From an uncultured Eubacteriales bacterium (GTDB lineage Bacteria; Bacillota_A; Clostridia; Oscillospirales; Oscillospiraceae), in assembly GCA_949739085.1 (NCBI GenBank), contig CATIYU010000151.1:1-36414 (forward strand): DNA of 36,414 bases. Reading direction: 5' to 3'. Under the pieces are notes generated by a model. That model did no database searches and was not told where the DNA came from. It saw nothing but the letters and a program-made list of their open reading frames with translations. A program made the position numbers and the translations under genes. Positions 23,453-33,047 of the stretch are shown here, piece after piece. How positions within the stretch are numbered: position 1 is the first letter of the stretch; each line of letters starts with the position of its first letter.

Positions 23453-26400
23453 TTACTGGGTCATAGCCCGGTGCAGCAACACCGCCATGTCCGCCCGTGT
23501 CAGCGCGTAGCTGGGCCAGAGTTTGGTCCAGGAGGAGGGCAGCATGTTCTGCTGGATCAGGCAGGCCACAGCGCCCAGCGCGTATCCGGCCACGCTGCCG
23601 CCGTCGCTGTAGGCGGCCAAGAGGTTCGCGCTGCCGTCGGGGGCGCTGATCTTCGCCGCCCGAAGAGTCCGCTGAATCATCACAGCCGCATCCTGGCGAG
23701 AGATATTGGCGTCCGGCTGGAAGCGGTTGCCGCCGGTGCCGTTGATGACGCCCACGGACCGCAGGACCCGGATGGCCTGGGCGTAGTAGGCGCTGTCCGG
23801 CACGTCGGCGAAGAGGGCCACCGCGCCGTCGGCGTTAAACTGGAAGGCCCGGTAGAGCATCAGGCAGAAGTCGCCGCGGCGGATGGGCAGGCCGGGGGCA
23901 TACTGTCCGGCGCTGACGCCGTTGACCACGTTCTGACTGCTGAGGAAGTCCACAGCGGCCAGGACCTCCGGACTGCTGGAGCCCAAGTCGTTAAAATAGG
24001 CCGAGGCGTATGCCTCCTCCACATTGATGGAGATTTCCCCGGAGAACTTGGTCCCGTCGGCGTTGGTGGCGGTGTAGGGGATGGACACCGTGCCCGTGTA
24101 CCCAGCCCTGGGAACAAAGGTGAGCTTGGAGATCATGGGGTCGCTGTCCAGCCGGTAGTCCGTGGCTGTGGCCAGCCAGCTGTACTTGGTGGGGCAGGTG
24201 TACTGATAGTACAGCTTACCCGCGTTGGAGGAGGGCAGGGAGTCCAGGTGGATGGACACCGGGTGATTCCCACCCGCGGACTGGAACTCATAGAGGGAGA
24301 AGGCCACCGGCGCGCCATGGGTGGTGTAGCGGATGGTGGTGTTGGCAGCGCCGTCCCGGACCGTGATCTCCACCGTGCCCTGGAACTGGGCCCCGCTGAT
24401 GGCGTAGCCAGAGAAGGGGATGAGGACTGTCCCGGAGAAGCCGTAGGCGGGGAGGAAGGTGATTTTGGAGACCGATGCCTCGCCGCTGCGGTAGAGGTTG
24501 TCTGTGGAGCTGACAGGGACGGAGGCGTTGGCGGTGCTGTAGTCGAAGTACAGAATGCCCTGGCTGGAGGAGGGCAGCACGAACCGCACATAGTTGAGAG
24601 AGGAGTTGACGGAGGAACGGGCCACGGCGTCAAAATCATCGCTCCTGAAGGTGACAGGCTGGCGGCCCATGGTGGCGTAGGGGATGCGGTTGGAGCCGCC
24701 GGTGCTGGAGGAGGAGGAAATAACCAGGAGGCCGCTGAAGGTCTCTCCGGACACGGCGCAGCCGGTAAAGGGGATGTCGATGCTGCCGCTAAAGGTGTCC
24801 GAGGCCCAGAAAGACAGGTTCATGATATAGGGCGCGGCGCTGTTGTAGTACTTCCCGTCTCGGCTCACCCGGTCGCCCATGGCGTTGGCGCTGGTGCGGT
24901 TGTGGAAGAGGGAGCCGTCGGTGTAGTTGGGCAGGAGGTCGAAGGTGATGTAGTGGAGCCGCTGGCCGGTGATTTTCAGGCTCAGATTGTTGAAATCCTC
25001 AGTGGAGAGCTTAACGGACCCGCCAGGGGTGCAGTTATAGGTGATGTTGTCGGAGCCGCTGCTCTGGCAGTGGATCTCCACCATGCCGGTAAACTGAACG
25101 CCCGTGCGGCTTAGGCCGGAGAAGGGAATGCGCACCGTGCCGGAGAAGCCGTTGGTGGTGACGAAGGTGACGCCATCCAGCTGCGTGGCGGTGAGCTGCT
25201 CGCCGTTGAGCACAGCGGAGCCCCGGCCGCCGTTCCAGCCCCGGTAAAGCACGCCCTGGCTGGCGGCGGGGAGGGTGAAGCTGACGTAGTAGAGCACCCC
25301 GCCGGTGACGTTGGAGCAGTAGTTGGAGAAATCAAAGCCGGAGAAGTGGACCGCGCCGAAGCCGTTGTCCTTGTAGACAATGCTCTGGTCCAGGCTCTGC
25401 GTGACGTTGATTTTCAGCTCGCCGTTGTACTTGACGCCGGTGGCGCTGTAGCCGGAGTAGCCGATGGACACCAGACCCACGTAGCCCGGAGCGGGGACAA
25501 AGGTGAGGTTGTTGAGAGCAGTCTGATTGTACTGCTCTGTGGCGCTGACCCGGGCGGTATAGTCGCTGTCGCTGACGTAGCCCTCATAGAGCACGCCCTG
25601 GCTGTCCGGGGGCAGGGTAAACATGATATAGCTGAGGGGCGCGCCGGTCTCCCGCTGGCAGACCTCGCCAAAGAGGGAGCCGCTGAGCTTGGCCGGATTT
25701 TCCGGGGAGGCGGTGAGGGTCACGTCGGTGGTGGACCGGGAGAGGGTAACCTCGATTTTGCCCTTAAAGGTGCGGCCCGTGCTGGAGGTCCCGGTGTAGG
25801 TGATGGTGGCGGTGTCGCCGGTGTAGGTGGCGTTGGGGACAAAGGCGATATCCTTGATATAGGGTCCCCGGGCCTGGTTGGCGGCGTAGTAGGTGAGGGC
25901 GGAGCCCACGCCGGAGCCAGTGTCGTCGGCGGATTTATAGCCCAAATACAGGGTACCCTGGCTGGTGCTGACAGAGAGGGCGGTGATGGATACCAGAGTG
26001 CTGCCGGAAATCAGGCTGGCGCACTGGGCGGCGATCTGGGACTCCAGGGTGGAGAACCGGAGGGGGCTGCTGGTGCTGGCGGTGCCCTGTATGGTAACGG
26101 CCTGGTTGGAGCCCACCGTTACGTCGAAGGAGCCCACGCCGCCTGCGGTTGCGCCGCTGACAGTGGCCGCCAGGGTGACCTGGGCTTGGCCCGCCTCCAT
26201 GCCGTCCAGGGTCAGGCTGGTCCAGTTGGAGCCGGTGGCCCGGACAAAGGTCTGATTTTTGCTGGTGAGGGTGGGCGTGGCGTTTTCACCGGCGGCAGTG
26301 CCGTAGCGCTTGAAGTCCGTGCCCTCCTTCAGAGTGTAGGTCTCGTTTTCCAGAATAGAGATCTGGGGCTTGAGGACGGCGATACCGTTAACCACCACCT

Positions 26401-26866
26401 TCAGCGTTACGTCCTTCACGCCCTCTTTCTCGCAGGAGACGGTGATGGTGGCCTCGCCGGGCGCTACGCCCACGATGTCGGCGCTCTGGGTCCGGCCTGC
26501 CTCATCGGTGTTATAGTTGGCCCGGACTACCTTCTCGTCGCTGGACTTCCAGCTGAACCGGACCCCGGCCGCGCTGCCGTCGGAGAGCCCGGCGGTGATG
26601 GGGATGCTGCCGCTGGGGTCAATGTTGGGCAGCTCCGTACCAGTGAAGCTGGCGCCCTGGACTACCAGGGTGAGGGTAGGCGGCCCGGAGGGAGGCGTAG
26701 GGTCCTCGCCGTCATCCTTGTCGTCTGTGTCCCCCGGGTCGCTTTCCTCGGTACCGGAACCGCCGCCGGAATCGCCCTCCTCCGCCAGCGCGGCGGGCGA
26801 GAGGGTTAGGACCAGCGCCAGAGCCAGCAGAAGGGACAGCCAGCGCCGCCAAGTGGTTGTTTTCAT
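23453..26866 (-). CDS. Secreted SLH-domain surface protein with six tandem repeats
   Basis: This 1137-residue protein begins with a signal peptide (MKTTTWRRWL, then SLLLALALVLTLSPAALA) and an acidic Gly/Ser/Asp/Pro linker (29-63). A Big_2-like Ig domain follows (about 85-160) and then another beta-rich segment. Six tandem units of about 100-120 residues span 266-950. Each has SQGxLYxGY-like, LTFVPxxGYxG and GxxFxGxVxI motifs, somewhat like bacterial cadherin-like domains. Three SLH domains (about 955-1137) end the protein and should bind a cell-wall polysaccharide. There is no LPXTG. AAAGGAG precedes the ATG. An adhesin or structural S-layer component is likely; the ligand is unknown. Confidence 0.85.
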   Translation of the reverse strand: MKTTTWRRWLSLLLALALVLTLSPAALAEEGDSGGGSGTEESDPGDTDDKDDGEDPTPPSGPPTLTLVVQGASFTGTELPNIDPSGSIPITAGLSDGSAAGVRFSWKSSDEKVVRANYNTDEAGRTQSADIVGVAPGEATITVSCEKEGVKDVTLKVVVNGIAVLKPQISILENETYTLKEGTDFKRYGTAAGENATPTLTSKNQTFVRATGSNWTSLTLDGMEAGQAQVTLAATVSGATAGGVGSFDVTVGSNQAVTIQGTASTSSPLRFSTLESQIAAQCASLISGSTLVSITALSVSTSQGTLYLGYKSADDTGSGVGSALTYYAANQARGPYIKDIAFVPNATYTGDTATITYTGTSSTGRTFKGKIEVTLSRSTTDVTLTASPENPAKLSGSLFGEVCQRETGAPLSYIMFTLPPDSQGVLYEGYVSDSDYTARVSATEQYNQTALNNLTFVPAPGYVGLVSIGYSGYSATGVKYNGELKINVTQSLDQSIVYKDNGFGAVHFSGFDFSNYCSNVTGGVLYYVSFTLPAASQGVLYRGWNGGRGSAVLNGEQLTATQLDGVTFVTTNGFSGTVRIPFSGLSRTGVQFTGMVEIHCQSSGSDNITYNCTPGGSVKLSTEDFNNLSLKITGQRLHYITFDLLPNYTDGSLFHNRTSANAMGDRVSRDGKYYNSAAPYIMNLSFWASDTFSGSIDIPFTGCAVSGETFSGLLVISSSSSTGGSNRIPYATMGRQPVTFRSDDFDAVARSSVNSSLNYVRFVLPSSSQGILYFDYSTANASVPVSSTDNLYRSGEASVSKITFLPAYGFSGTVLIPFSGYAISGAQFQGTVEITVRDGAANTTIRYTTHGAPVAFSLYEFQSAGGNHPVSIHLDSLPSSNAGKLYYQYTCPTKYSWLATATDYRLDSDPMISKLTFVPRAGYTGTVSIPYTATNADGTKFSGEISINVEEAYASAYFNDLGSSSPEVLAAVDFLSSQNVVNGVSAGQYAPGLPIRRGDFCLMLYRAFQFNADGAVALFADVPDSAYYAQAIRVLRSVGVINGTGGNRFQPDANISRQDAAVMIQRTLRAAKISAPDGSANLLAAYSDGGSVAGYALGAVACLIQQNMLPSSWTKLWPSYALTRADMAVLLHRAMTQ
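24017..26071 (-). repeat. Six tandem protein repeats in the SLH surface protein
   Basis: Repeat units start at about residues 266, 390, 500, 615, 736 and 852 of the 1137-residue protein. The best conserved positions are (S/A)SQGxLYxG(Y/W), then (I/L)xxLxFVPxxGYxGxVxIPYSGY, then (S/T)GxxFxGxVEIxV. Unit 4 has drifted most (GSLFHNRTSA, WASDTFSG). Repetition is clear in protein but only partial in DNA, for example variants of GGAGAAGCCGTAGGCGG. Confidence 0.8.
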
Positions 26867-26906
26867 GGTGGAAACACTCCTTTTTCAGATTTCGCGGGGA
26901 TAGAAG

Positions 26907-26933
26907 ACGGGAGCGGGCGCAGCCCGCTCCCGT
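26907..26933 (-). terminator. Hairpin terminator after the 2005-residue SLH gene
   Basis: ACGGGAGCGGGC pairs with GCCCGCTCCCGT over 12 bp around a three-base loop, nine bases past the stop on the - strand. The bases after it on that strand read CTTCTATCC, so the U run is poor. It separates the two SLH genes. Confidence 0.6.
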
Positions 26934-26941
26934 GGGGGTAG

Positions 26942-29900
26942 TTAGGGACTAGGGGTAATCGGAATGTTCGGCAGAGTGCCAAAGTTCTTGATGCTGACCG
27001 TAATGGTCTTCTCAATTTTGGCCGCGCCTGTACCGGCCTCAACCTTGATGGTGAATTCTGTACCGTTAATGATAGTCAGTACAGGCATTTTGGTTGCGTC
27101 TCCAGTAAAGGGTTTTTGGTTGCCAGCAAATGTAGCAGAATTGCCCGTGATTGTCCAGGTAACCTGCGTCTTACTCAAATTAGTTCCGAGGACCGCCTCA
27201 AGGGTTGTGCTTGCTGTTTGGCCGGAATTTGCCAAATCCCACTCAACCGCGACGGCGCTGTCAGTGCCGGTCGGGTTCGGAGTGATCGTGGTACCAGCGG
27301 TAGTGTTGGAGAATTTCACGTCCAAAGTCCCCTCCACCGTCACCTGAATCCGCTGGGTGGCGGTTTCGCCGTTCGCGAGACGCACGGTAAGGGTAACCGT
27401 GGCCGTGCCAATCCCAACCGCAGTAATGGTGGGGGTTTCAACAAATCCATCGCTGATTGTGACAACATTTTCGGGAGATACCGACCACGAATACGTGCGG
27501 GTAATAGTGTGGTCTGGCTCAGGATTCAGTGAAACCTTGGTGATGTTCGCCGCATTGTTCGTGTTATCCAGCTTAAGCGTGTAGCCGCTAGTGGAGGTGG
27601 GGCTTCCGCCCAGCGTAATATTGCTCTCCAGCAGCACAACACGGCTTTCCGGCTCCTCCAGGGGACGGCACAAGTCAGTCCACTGCTGGTAGTGGGCGGC
27701 GCCCTTGTCGCCCCAGGTCACCTCAACATAGGGTCCCTCAGCGTCCCGCTTGAACGCCACCGTCAGCCGCTCAGGGGCGGGGTCGCCGGAGCTGGAGCGG
27801 AAGAACATGGGGTCAAAGGAGATGGAACGGCCCATGGGCAGGTCCTTGATCTCCAGGGTAAAACCCCGCTGGGAAACGCCGGAGAAGGAGATGTCGCCGG
27901 ACGGCGTATGCACGTAATTCGGGTTGTTGAGGTTCGCGGGGGAAATCAGCTCGTGGTCGTTGCTGTTCGGGTCGTTGCTTGTGCTGACATGAAGGATGGC
28001 GTTAAAGTTAAGCGTAATTTTTCCGTTCCAGGTGGTCATGGACGAGCCCTGAGAGAGCAGCTCCATCTCCGTAACACTGGTCAGGTCCGGGTGGGTGAGG
28101 TTCGACTTCTGGAAGCTCTCCGCCCGGAAGGACGCCACCTGGTAGCTGCCAGGAACCGCGTTGTTCTGGGCATAGGAGAGGATCACATAACGCCCGTCGC
28201 CGATCCGGTCGCTGATCGACAGGGTGTTGTTGCCGTAGTTAACCGGCGTTTGCGTGGGTCCGAAGGGGCCCCAGGACACGTTAGTCACCGGCGGTTCACC
28301 GAATCCCGGGCTGCCGTCGCGGATGAGGCCGTAGACCTTGCCGCGGCTGGGGTCGTTGGCGTAAATGTCGAAGATGGTATAGGAGCCGCCGTTCAGCTCG
28401 TTGAAAGCGGTGTAGTCGCCGTTGCGCTCCGGGAAATAGCAAGGGTCAGTGGCCCCGCTGGTTCCCGTATGGCCGCACTGGTTTTTCGCCTCTTGGTAGT
28501 TGTACCGCGTGGTCAGAGCGTCAAAAAGCGTGAACTCCGGTTTGAGATAGCACGCCGGGACCTGCTTGCCGTTCAGACGGGGGTTATCCGTGACAAACTT
28601 GCTGAAAGGTTCGTTTAGCATGGGGATTTTGACCTTGTCGGACTCCGACAGAATACGGTAGTAGCCGTTGGAGGCCACGTCCGTCTTGAATTCCACGTCG
28701 CCGCTGCCCAAGGTGTTCATCAGGATTCTTGGCTTCTGGGTCTCGGAGGTGGTGAATTGGAAGATGTATACCCGAGAGAGCTCTTGAGCCGCACCCTTGA
28801 TAACAAAGTAGGCGTAGTAGGTGGTATTAGTCTCCAGCTCCTCCACTGTCTCATCAATAAGGGCCACGCTGGGGCAGTTGACGCTGCCCGTCTTGGCCCG
28901 GGAGGCCGCCGACCAGCCACTGGGATTGAAGACGTTCTGGGGGTCGGGCTGAATGAGGTGGGGCTGCTTGCCCGTGCCGTTGTAGGGAACATCCTTACGA
29001 AGGATATACCACTCCTCAATAGAGCTGGTGGTCACCTTCTGGTCCGCGTATGCGGTATCTGTGGAGGGGTCCACTGTACCGGCGGGGTCGCTGGCATCGG
29101 GTACGCCAATAGTGGTAGTGATCTCCGGACGGCCGTTTTCCAGGCCGGAGGGGTTGGCCTTACCGATGACGTAGTAGATATCTCCGGGATTGTCCAGAGC
29201 CAGGGACATGGTGACCGTAGTGTCAGTGACGGCAAAGGTGGGCGCGTCACCGGCGAACTTGGGCAGTGCAACGTTGGTAAAGAGCTGGCGCAGGTCAATG
29301 TAGTCGTAGGTAGTGCCCTCGTTGGACCACACGCCGATGGAACGTGCGCCGCTGCTCAGGCCACCTTTCTGGAAGCTCTCCCAGTCGGCGATCCGGTTCA
29401 GTGCGCCCCGGCTGAGGGTGTAGAGCTGGTTGGAGAGACCGGCGGCGACATAGTTGTGGAAATGAATCTCGCCACTCCAAGCGTCGCGGTCCGAGGAGGT
29501 GCCGATCTTCCGCAGGGTGATGACGAACTCATAGCGCAGGTTCTCGCTCAGGTTTGGCAGGGAGGGGAAGCTAGTGCCGTCGCATCCGCTGAAGTAGCCG
29601 TTGACGGATTTTCCCGCGAAGTCGCCCTTGGAGGGATTGACCACGCCGCTTTCGCCCAGGTAAATCCAGCCGTTGGCGTCGGCCTCGCTGTAGCCGTCTT
29701 TGGTGGGGAGGAGGCTCTCGCTGTAAGCCTCGGCATTGGGATTCTTGATGGGCTGGTTCTTGCTGTCCAGAATCCGGTAGTAGAGGTCGTACTCACAGGA
29801 GGTGTCGGACCAGAGCAGTACGTCGTAACAGATAGAGGGGTCTACCCGGCTGGTGGACTGGGGCACCATACGGAAGCTCAGATCCACCGTGGAGTACTCC

Positions 29901-32900
29901 TTCTGGATTTCGGGGACATTGGTGTTTTTGCCGTCCTCGTCCTTCTTGTATACGAGGTTGCCGTTGGCGTCCCGCCGCGTATAGGGCGCGTCCTTGGCGC
30001 CCACGCCGGGACTGGTGAGGTTCACGAGGGCAAACTCAATCTGGATCACCGGCAGGTTATGCCCATAGGACTCCGCAGAGTTGTAGTTGACGGTGCTGGG
30101 GACGATTTCGTTTTGATTGGAGGAGGTGTCGGTAAGGTTGGTGACCTCGAAGTAGTAGGTGACGCCGCTGTCCAGATTCAGACCTTCCTTGGGGAAGATG
30201 ACCTGGAGCTTGCCGTCCTTCATGCTCACCTTGACCTTCTCGTAGTCGATAGCCCAGTCGTTGCCCACATCCTCGTCGCCCTTGACGGGGGACAGCTGGG
30301 GCCGTCCGGTGCTGGAGTCCAGCTGCCGGAGGATAATACTGCCCCGGATGGACTCCACCAGCTTGGCGAGGGCCTGGGGATCGGTCTTGGTCTTGCTGTA
30401 GTCCTCGTAGAGCTTCAAGAAGCTGTCGCCGCTGGCCCGCTCGGCGGTGGAGCGCACGTTCTCGCTGAACTCCAGGATGATGTCCGTGTCGCTGGTGGGC
30501 CGCTTGGTGTTGTCCTCGCCCACATACTCGGTGAAGTACTGGTGGACCTTGGGGCCGTTGGTGTCCAGGGTGTTGATGGTGAGCTTGCCCACCACCTCGG
30601 AGTAGTTTCCAGCGGTGTCCTTGGCCACGTAGTAGAGGTCATAAGCGGTCTCGGCGGTGAGGCCGGAGACAGTGAAGGTGCCATCCTTAAAGGCGGATGC
30701 CTTCACATTGCCGGATTTAAAGGCGTTCATGCCCTTCTCTACTTGGAGCTTGGCATACTCGTCGCTGAGGGAGATGGAGTTGGAGCCGGACTGGGGGTTG
30801 GGCTTGGGATAGTCCGCCCCGGCGGGCACTACCACCCAGTAGACGGTAGCGTCCTCGTCCACCTGGAAGGTCAGGCCCACGGAGGTGGCCTGCACAGTGG
30901 TGACCATGGGGCCCATGACGAACTTGGGCGGCGTCTTGTCCACGGTGGTAAAGCTCAGCTTCACGATCTCGGACTTGTTGGCGCCGTCGGCGTCCACCAG
31001 CCACAGGTACAGGTCGTAGGTCTCCAGCTCCTCCAGGGTCTGGTCGTTGACCTGGAAGACGTCCTCGGTGTTCTTGATGAGGTCCCGCACGCCGTAGCCC
31101 AGATTGCCGATAACGGCGTTGGTCTTCAGCTCCGACTCAGTGGGAGCCGCGGCGCCCTTGGGCAGCAAGGCGTAATAGAGCTTACAGCTCTTGGTAGCCA
31201 TAACGGTGACCTGCGCCATGTTGTTGGTAATCAGAGAGAAGTAGGGGTAGCCCTCCGCGAAGGCGGGGACGCTGTCGTCGGGGGTGGTGAAGGCGATGAC
31301 CTTGGTGGGGCTCTGGTGGCCCCGGTCGTCCACCAGCACGGCGGCCAGGTAGTAGGACCCGCCAGGGGTGAGCCCGGTGACGCTGCCGCTGACCAGCACG
31401 TCGCCCTGGGGGGACTCCACGGTGCCCTGGGCCACGGAGATGCCGCCGTAGACCGGCGGGTGGATGAGGTCCTCTGTGGCTACAGAGCCGTCGGTAATGG
31501 CGCTGACGGCCCAGTAAATGGTGCCCTTCTTATTGGTGGAGAAGACGGCGTTGATGGAGGTAGGCGCAATGTCGCTGGCCACGGGGTAGCCGGAGAGGAT
31601 CATAGGATCCCGGGAGGCCTCCTCAGCGGCCAGGGAGTCCATAACCTGGTCGTGAATCACGGCGGTGATGCCGGGACGGATATAGATTTCCTCCGGCAGC
31701 ATGGTGACCACGCAGCCCTCGGCGTTAACGTTCAGCTTTTTCACGTCGCCATCGCCGGTGACATAGGTGCCGATGTCCAGGTTCAGCTCCTTGACCTCCG
31801 CGCCCCGGTTGATGGTGACGGTAGCACCGGGGGCGTCCTCGTCCACGGTGAGGCTGGCCACGGTGCCCTTGGCCACCTGGACCTGGGCGTTGGGGGTCTT
31901 GATGGTGACGGTCTCAATCCGGCCCGCCAGGTCCAGCCGCGTGCCGTCCTCGCCCTCCAGGGAGATGTTCTTCAGGCCCAGGCCCTCGGGGGTGTTGTCC
32001 TCCAGATAAGCGCCGGTCCGCACGGTGGTCTGGCCGATCTCGGTGATGCCGTCGGCCCGGACAGTGACGTAGTTGTTTTGCAGGTTATCCACCAGCAGCT
32101 CGTCGGCAGTCACGTTGCGCAGCACGATACTGGCCTCGCCGCTCTCGCTCTCGCCGGAGCCGCTGGCGATGATACGGCCCAGCACGGTGACGTTCTCCAG
32201 CTTCACGCCGCCCAGGCCCACGCCGCCGGTGACGTACAGGTCGCCGCTGATGACGGTGTCCCGCAGCGTTACGCCGTCGGAAGAAATGGTGACGTTGCCG
32301 AACACGCCGCCCAGGGAGTAGTCTCCGGGCTCTTGGATGGGCGTGCCCACAATGCGGGTGACCATGGCGGCCATCTCGCCCCAGGTCAGGTCACGCTGAG
32401 GCTGAAAGGTGCCGTCGTCATAGCCGTTGACCAGGTAGTGTTCCAGGGAGGATTTGATGGTGCCCCGGGCCCAGGAGCTGATGTCACGGGCGTCGGAGAA
32501 GTCCAGAATCTCGCCCTCGGACTCCTTGAGCATCATGTTCCGGCCCAGCACGGTGGCGGCGGTCTCCCGGGTGAGGGGGTCGTTGGGGGAGACGGTGGTG
32601 TCAGAGGTGCCGTAGATGTAATTGGCGTTGTAGGCAATGCCCACGTCGTCATAGAACCAGTCCGTAACCGCCACGTCCTCAAAGGGGGTGGGGCCGGTCT
32701 TGGTGTAGCCGTAGGCCCGGTTCATAATGGCCATGAAGTCGGCCCGGGTCAGCATGGTGTCGGGATTTTCGGTCTGGTCGGACCGGATGAAACCCCACTC
32801 GGCCATCTGCTCCAGATAGGAGTCCGCCCAGTGGGCCATGGCCGGCCCGGAGAAGAGGGGGAATCCGGGGAAGAGGCCCAGCGTCAGCGCGAAGGCCAGC

Positions 32901-32959
32901 AGAAGGGCCAGCGCACGGGAGCGCCAAGGGCGGTGCGCCGGGGTGTTGGTGTGCTGCAT
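26942..32959 (-). CDS. Very large secreted SLH-domain surface protein (2005 aa)
   Basis: This is a 2005-residue secreted protein. An Arg-containing signal peptide (RSRALALLLAFALTLGLFPG) leads to three N-terminal SLH domains (about 43-215, for example WADSYLEQMAEWGFI, NGYDDGTFQPQRDLTWGEM). A Gly/Val-rich region with short strands follows (about 220-430, such as GNVTISSDGVTLRDTVISGD), which looks like a beta-solenoid. A series of FN3/Ig-like modules comes next, with recurring YWxV/YYxA and FTT-DKTPP-like boundaries (about 440-820), then long unassigned regions and a Big_2-like domain near 1790-1890. No catalytic motif was seen. SLH domains attach it to the wall. AAAGGAGCATC serves as ribosome site. 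It lies upstream of the other SLH gene on the same strand, separated by a hairpin. Confidence 0.85.
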   Translation of the reverse strand: MQHTNTPAHRPWRSRALALLLAFALTLGLFPGFPLFSGPAMAHWADSYLEQMAEWGFIRSDQTENPDTMLTRADFMAIMNRAYGYTKTGPTPFEDVAVTDWFYDDVGIAYNANYIYGTSDTTVSPNDPLTRETAATVLGRNMMLKESEGEILDFSDARDISSWARGTIKSSLEHYLVNGYDDGTFQPQRDLTWGEMAAMVTRIVGTPIQEPGDYSLGGVFGNVTISSDGVTLRDTVISGDLYVTGGVGLGGVKLENVTVLGRIIASGSGESESGEASIVLRNVTADELLVDNLQNNYVTVRADGITEIGQTTVRTGAYLEDNTPEGLGLKNISLEGEDGTRLDLAGRIETVTIKTPNAQVQVAKGTVASLTVDEDAPGATVTINRGAEVKELNLDIGTYVTGDGDVKKLNVNAEGCVVTMLPEEIYIRPGITAVIHDQVMDSLAAEEASRDPMILSGYPVASDIAPTSINAVFSTNKKGTIYWAVSAITDGSVATEDLIHPPVYGGISVAQGTVESPQGDVLVSGSVTGLTPGGSYYLAAVLVDDRGHQSPTKVIAFTTPDDSVPAFAEGYPYFSLITNNMAQVTVMATKSCKLYYALLPKGAAAPTESELKTNAVIGNLGYGVRDLIKNTEDVFQVNDQTLEELETYDLYLWLVDADGANKSEIVKLSFTTVDKTPPKFVMGPMVTTVQATSVGLTFQVDEDATVYWVVVPAGADYPKPNPQSGSNSISLSDEYAKLQVEKGMNAFKSGNVKASAFKDGTFTVSGLTAETAYDLYYVAKDTAGNYSEVVGKLTINTLDTNGPKVHQYFTEYVGEDNTKRPTSDTDIILEFSENVRSTAERASGDSFLKLYEDYSKTKTDPQALAKLVESIRGSIILRQLDSSTGRPQLSPVKGDEDVGNDWAIDYEKVKVSMKDGKLQVIFPKEGLNLDSGVTYYFEVTNLTDTSSNQNEIVPSTVNYNSAESYGHNLPVIQIEFALVNLTSPGVGAKDAPYTRRDANGNLVYKKDEDGKNTNVPEIQKEYSTVDLSFRMVPQSTSRVDPSICYDVLLWSDTSCEYDLYYRILDSKNQPIKNPNAEAYSESLLPTKDGYSEADANGWIYLGESGVVNPSKGDFAGKSVNGYFSGCDGTSFPSLPNLSENLRYEFVITLRKIGTSSDRDAWSGEIHFHNYVAAGLSNQLYTLSRGALNRIADWESFQKGGLSSGARSIGVWSNEGTTYDYIDLRQLFTNVALPKFAGDAPTFAVTDTTVTMSLALDNPGDIYYVIGKANPSGLENGRPEITTTIGVPDASDPAGTVDPSTDTAYADQKVTTSSIEEWYILRKDVPYNGTGKQPHLIQPDPQNVFNPSGWSAASRAKTGSVNCPSVALIDETVEELETNTTYYAYFVIKGAAQELSRVYIFQFTTSETQKPRILMNTLGSGDVEFKTDVASNGYYRILSESDKVKIPMLNEPFSKFVTDNPRLNGKQVPACYLKPEFTLFDALTTRYNYQEAKNQCGHTGTSGATDPCYFPERNGDYTAFNELNGGSYTIFDIYANDPSRGKVYGLIRDGSPGFGEPPVTNVSWGPFGPTQTPVNYGNNTLSISDRIGDGRYVILSYAQNNAVPGSYQVASFRAESFQKSNLTHPDLTSVTEMELLSQGSSMTTWNGKITLNFNAILHVSTSNDPNSNDHELISPANLNNPNYVHTPSGDISFSGVSQRGFTLEIKDLPMGRSISFDPMFFRSSSGDPAPERLTVAFKRDAEGPYVEVTWGDKGAAHYQQWTDLCRPLEEPESRVVLLESNITLGGSPTSTSGYTLKLDNTNNAANITKVSLNPEPDHTITRTYSWSVSPENVVTISDGFVETPTITAVGIGTATVTLTVRLANGETATQRIQVTVEGTLDVKFSNTTAGTTITPNPTGTDSAVAVEWDLANSGQTASTTLEAVLGTNLSKTQVTWTITGNSATFAGNQKPFTGDATKMPVLTIINGTEFTIKVEAGTGAAKIEKTITVSIKNFGTLPNIPITPSP

Positions 32960-32985
32960 GAGAAGATGCTCCTTTCTTTACAGTC

Positions 32986-33011
32986 CCCGGAGGAGGCGGG
33001 CCCGCTCCGGG
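32986..33011 (-). other. Hairpin between the PilZ operon and the SLH gene
   Basis: CCCGGAG (32986-32992) pairs with CTCCGGG (33005-33011) around a GC-rich loop, in the 88-base gap between the pilZ-type stop and the SLH start on the - strand. It lacks a U run and could end the PilZ operon or lie in the SLH leader. No clear promoter is visible in the gap. Confidence 0.35.
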
Positions 33012-33047
33012 AAGCTTTCCTGCGGAAGCCGCTGGAAAACAGGTTCA

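Noticed and set aside
24017..26071. Repeats as a CRISPR array or mobile element
   Set aside because: The repeats are about 330-360 bases, in frame, diverged and protein-coding; there are no short identical repeats with spacers and no terminal inverted repeats.
23471..26809. Open frames of 547 and 487 codons on the + strand
   Set aside because: Both are antisense to the SLH repeat protein and repeat with the same period as its tandem units, which explains their openness.
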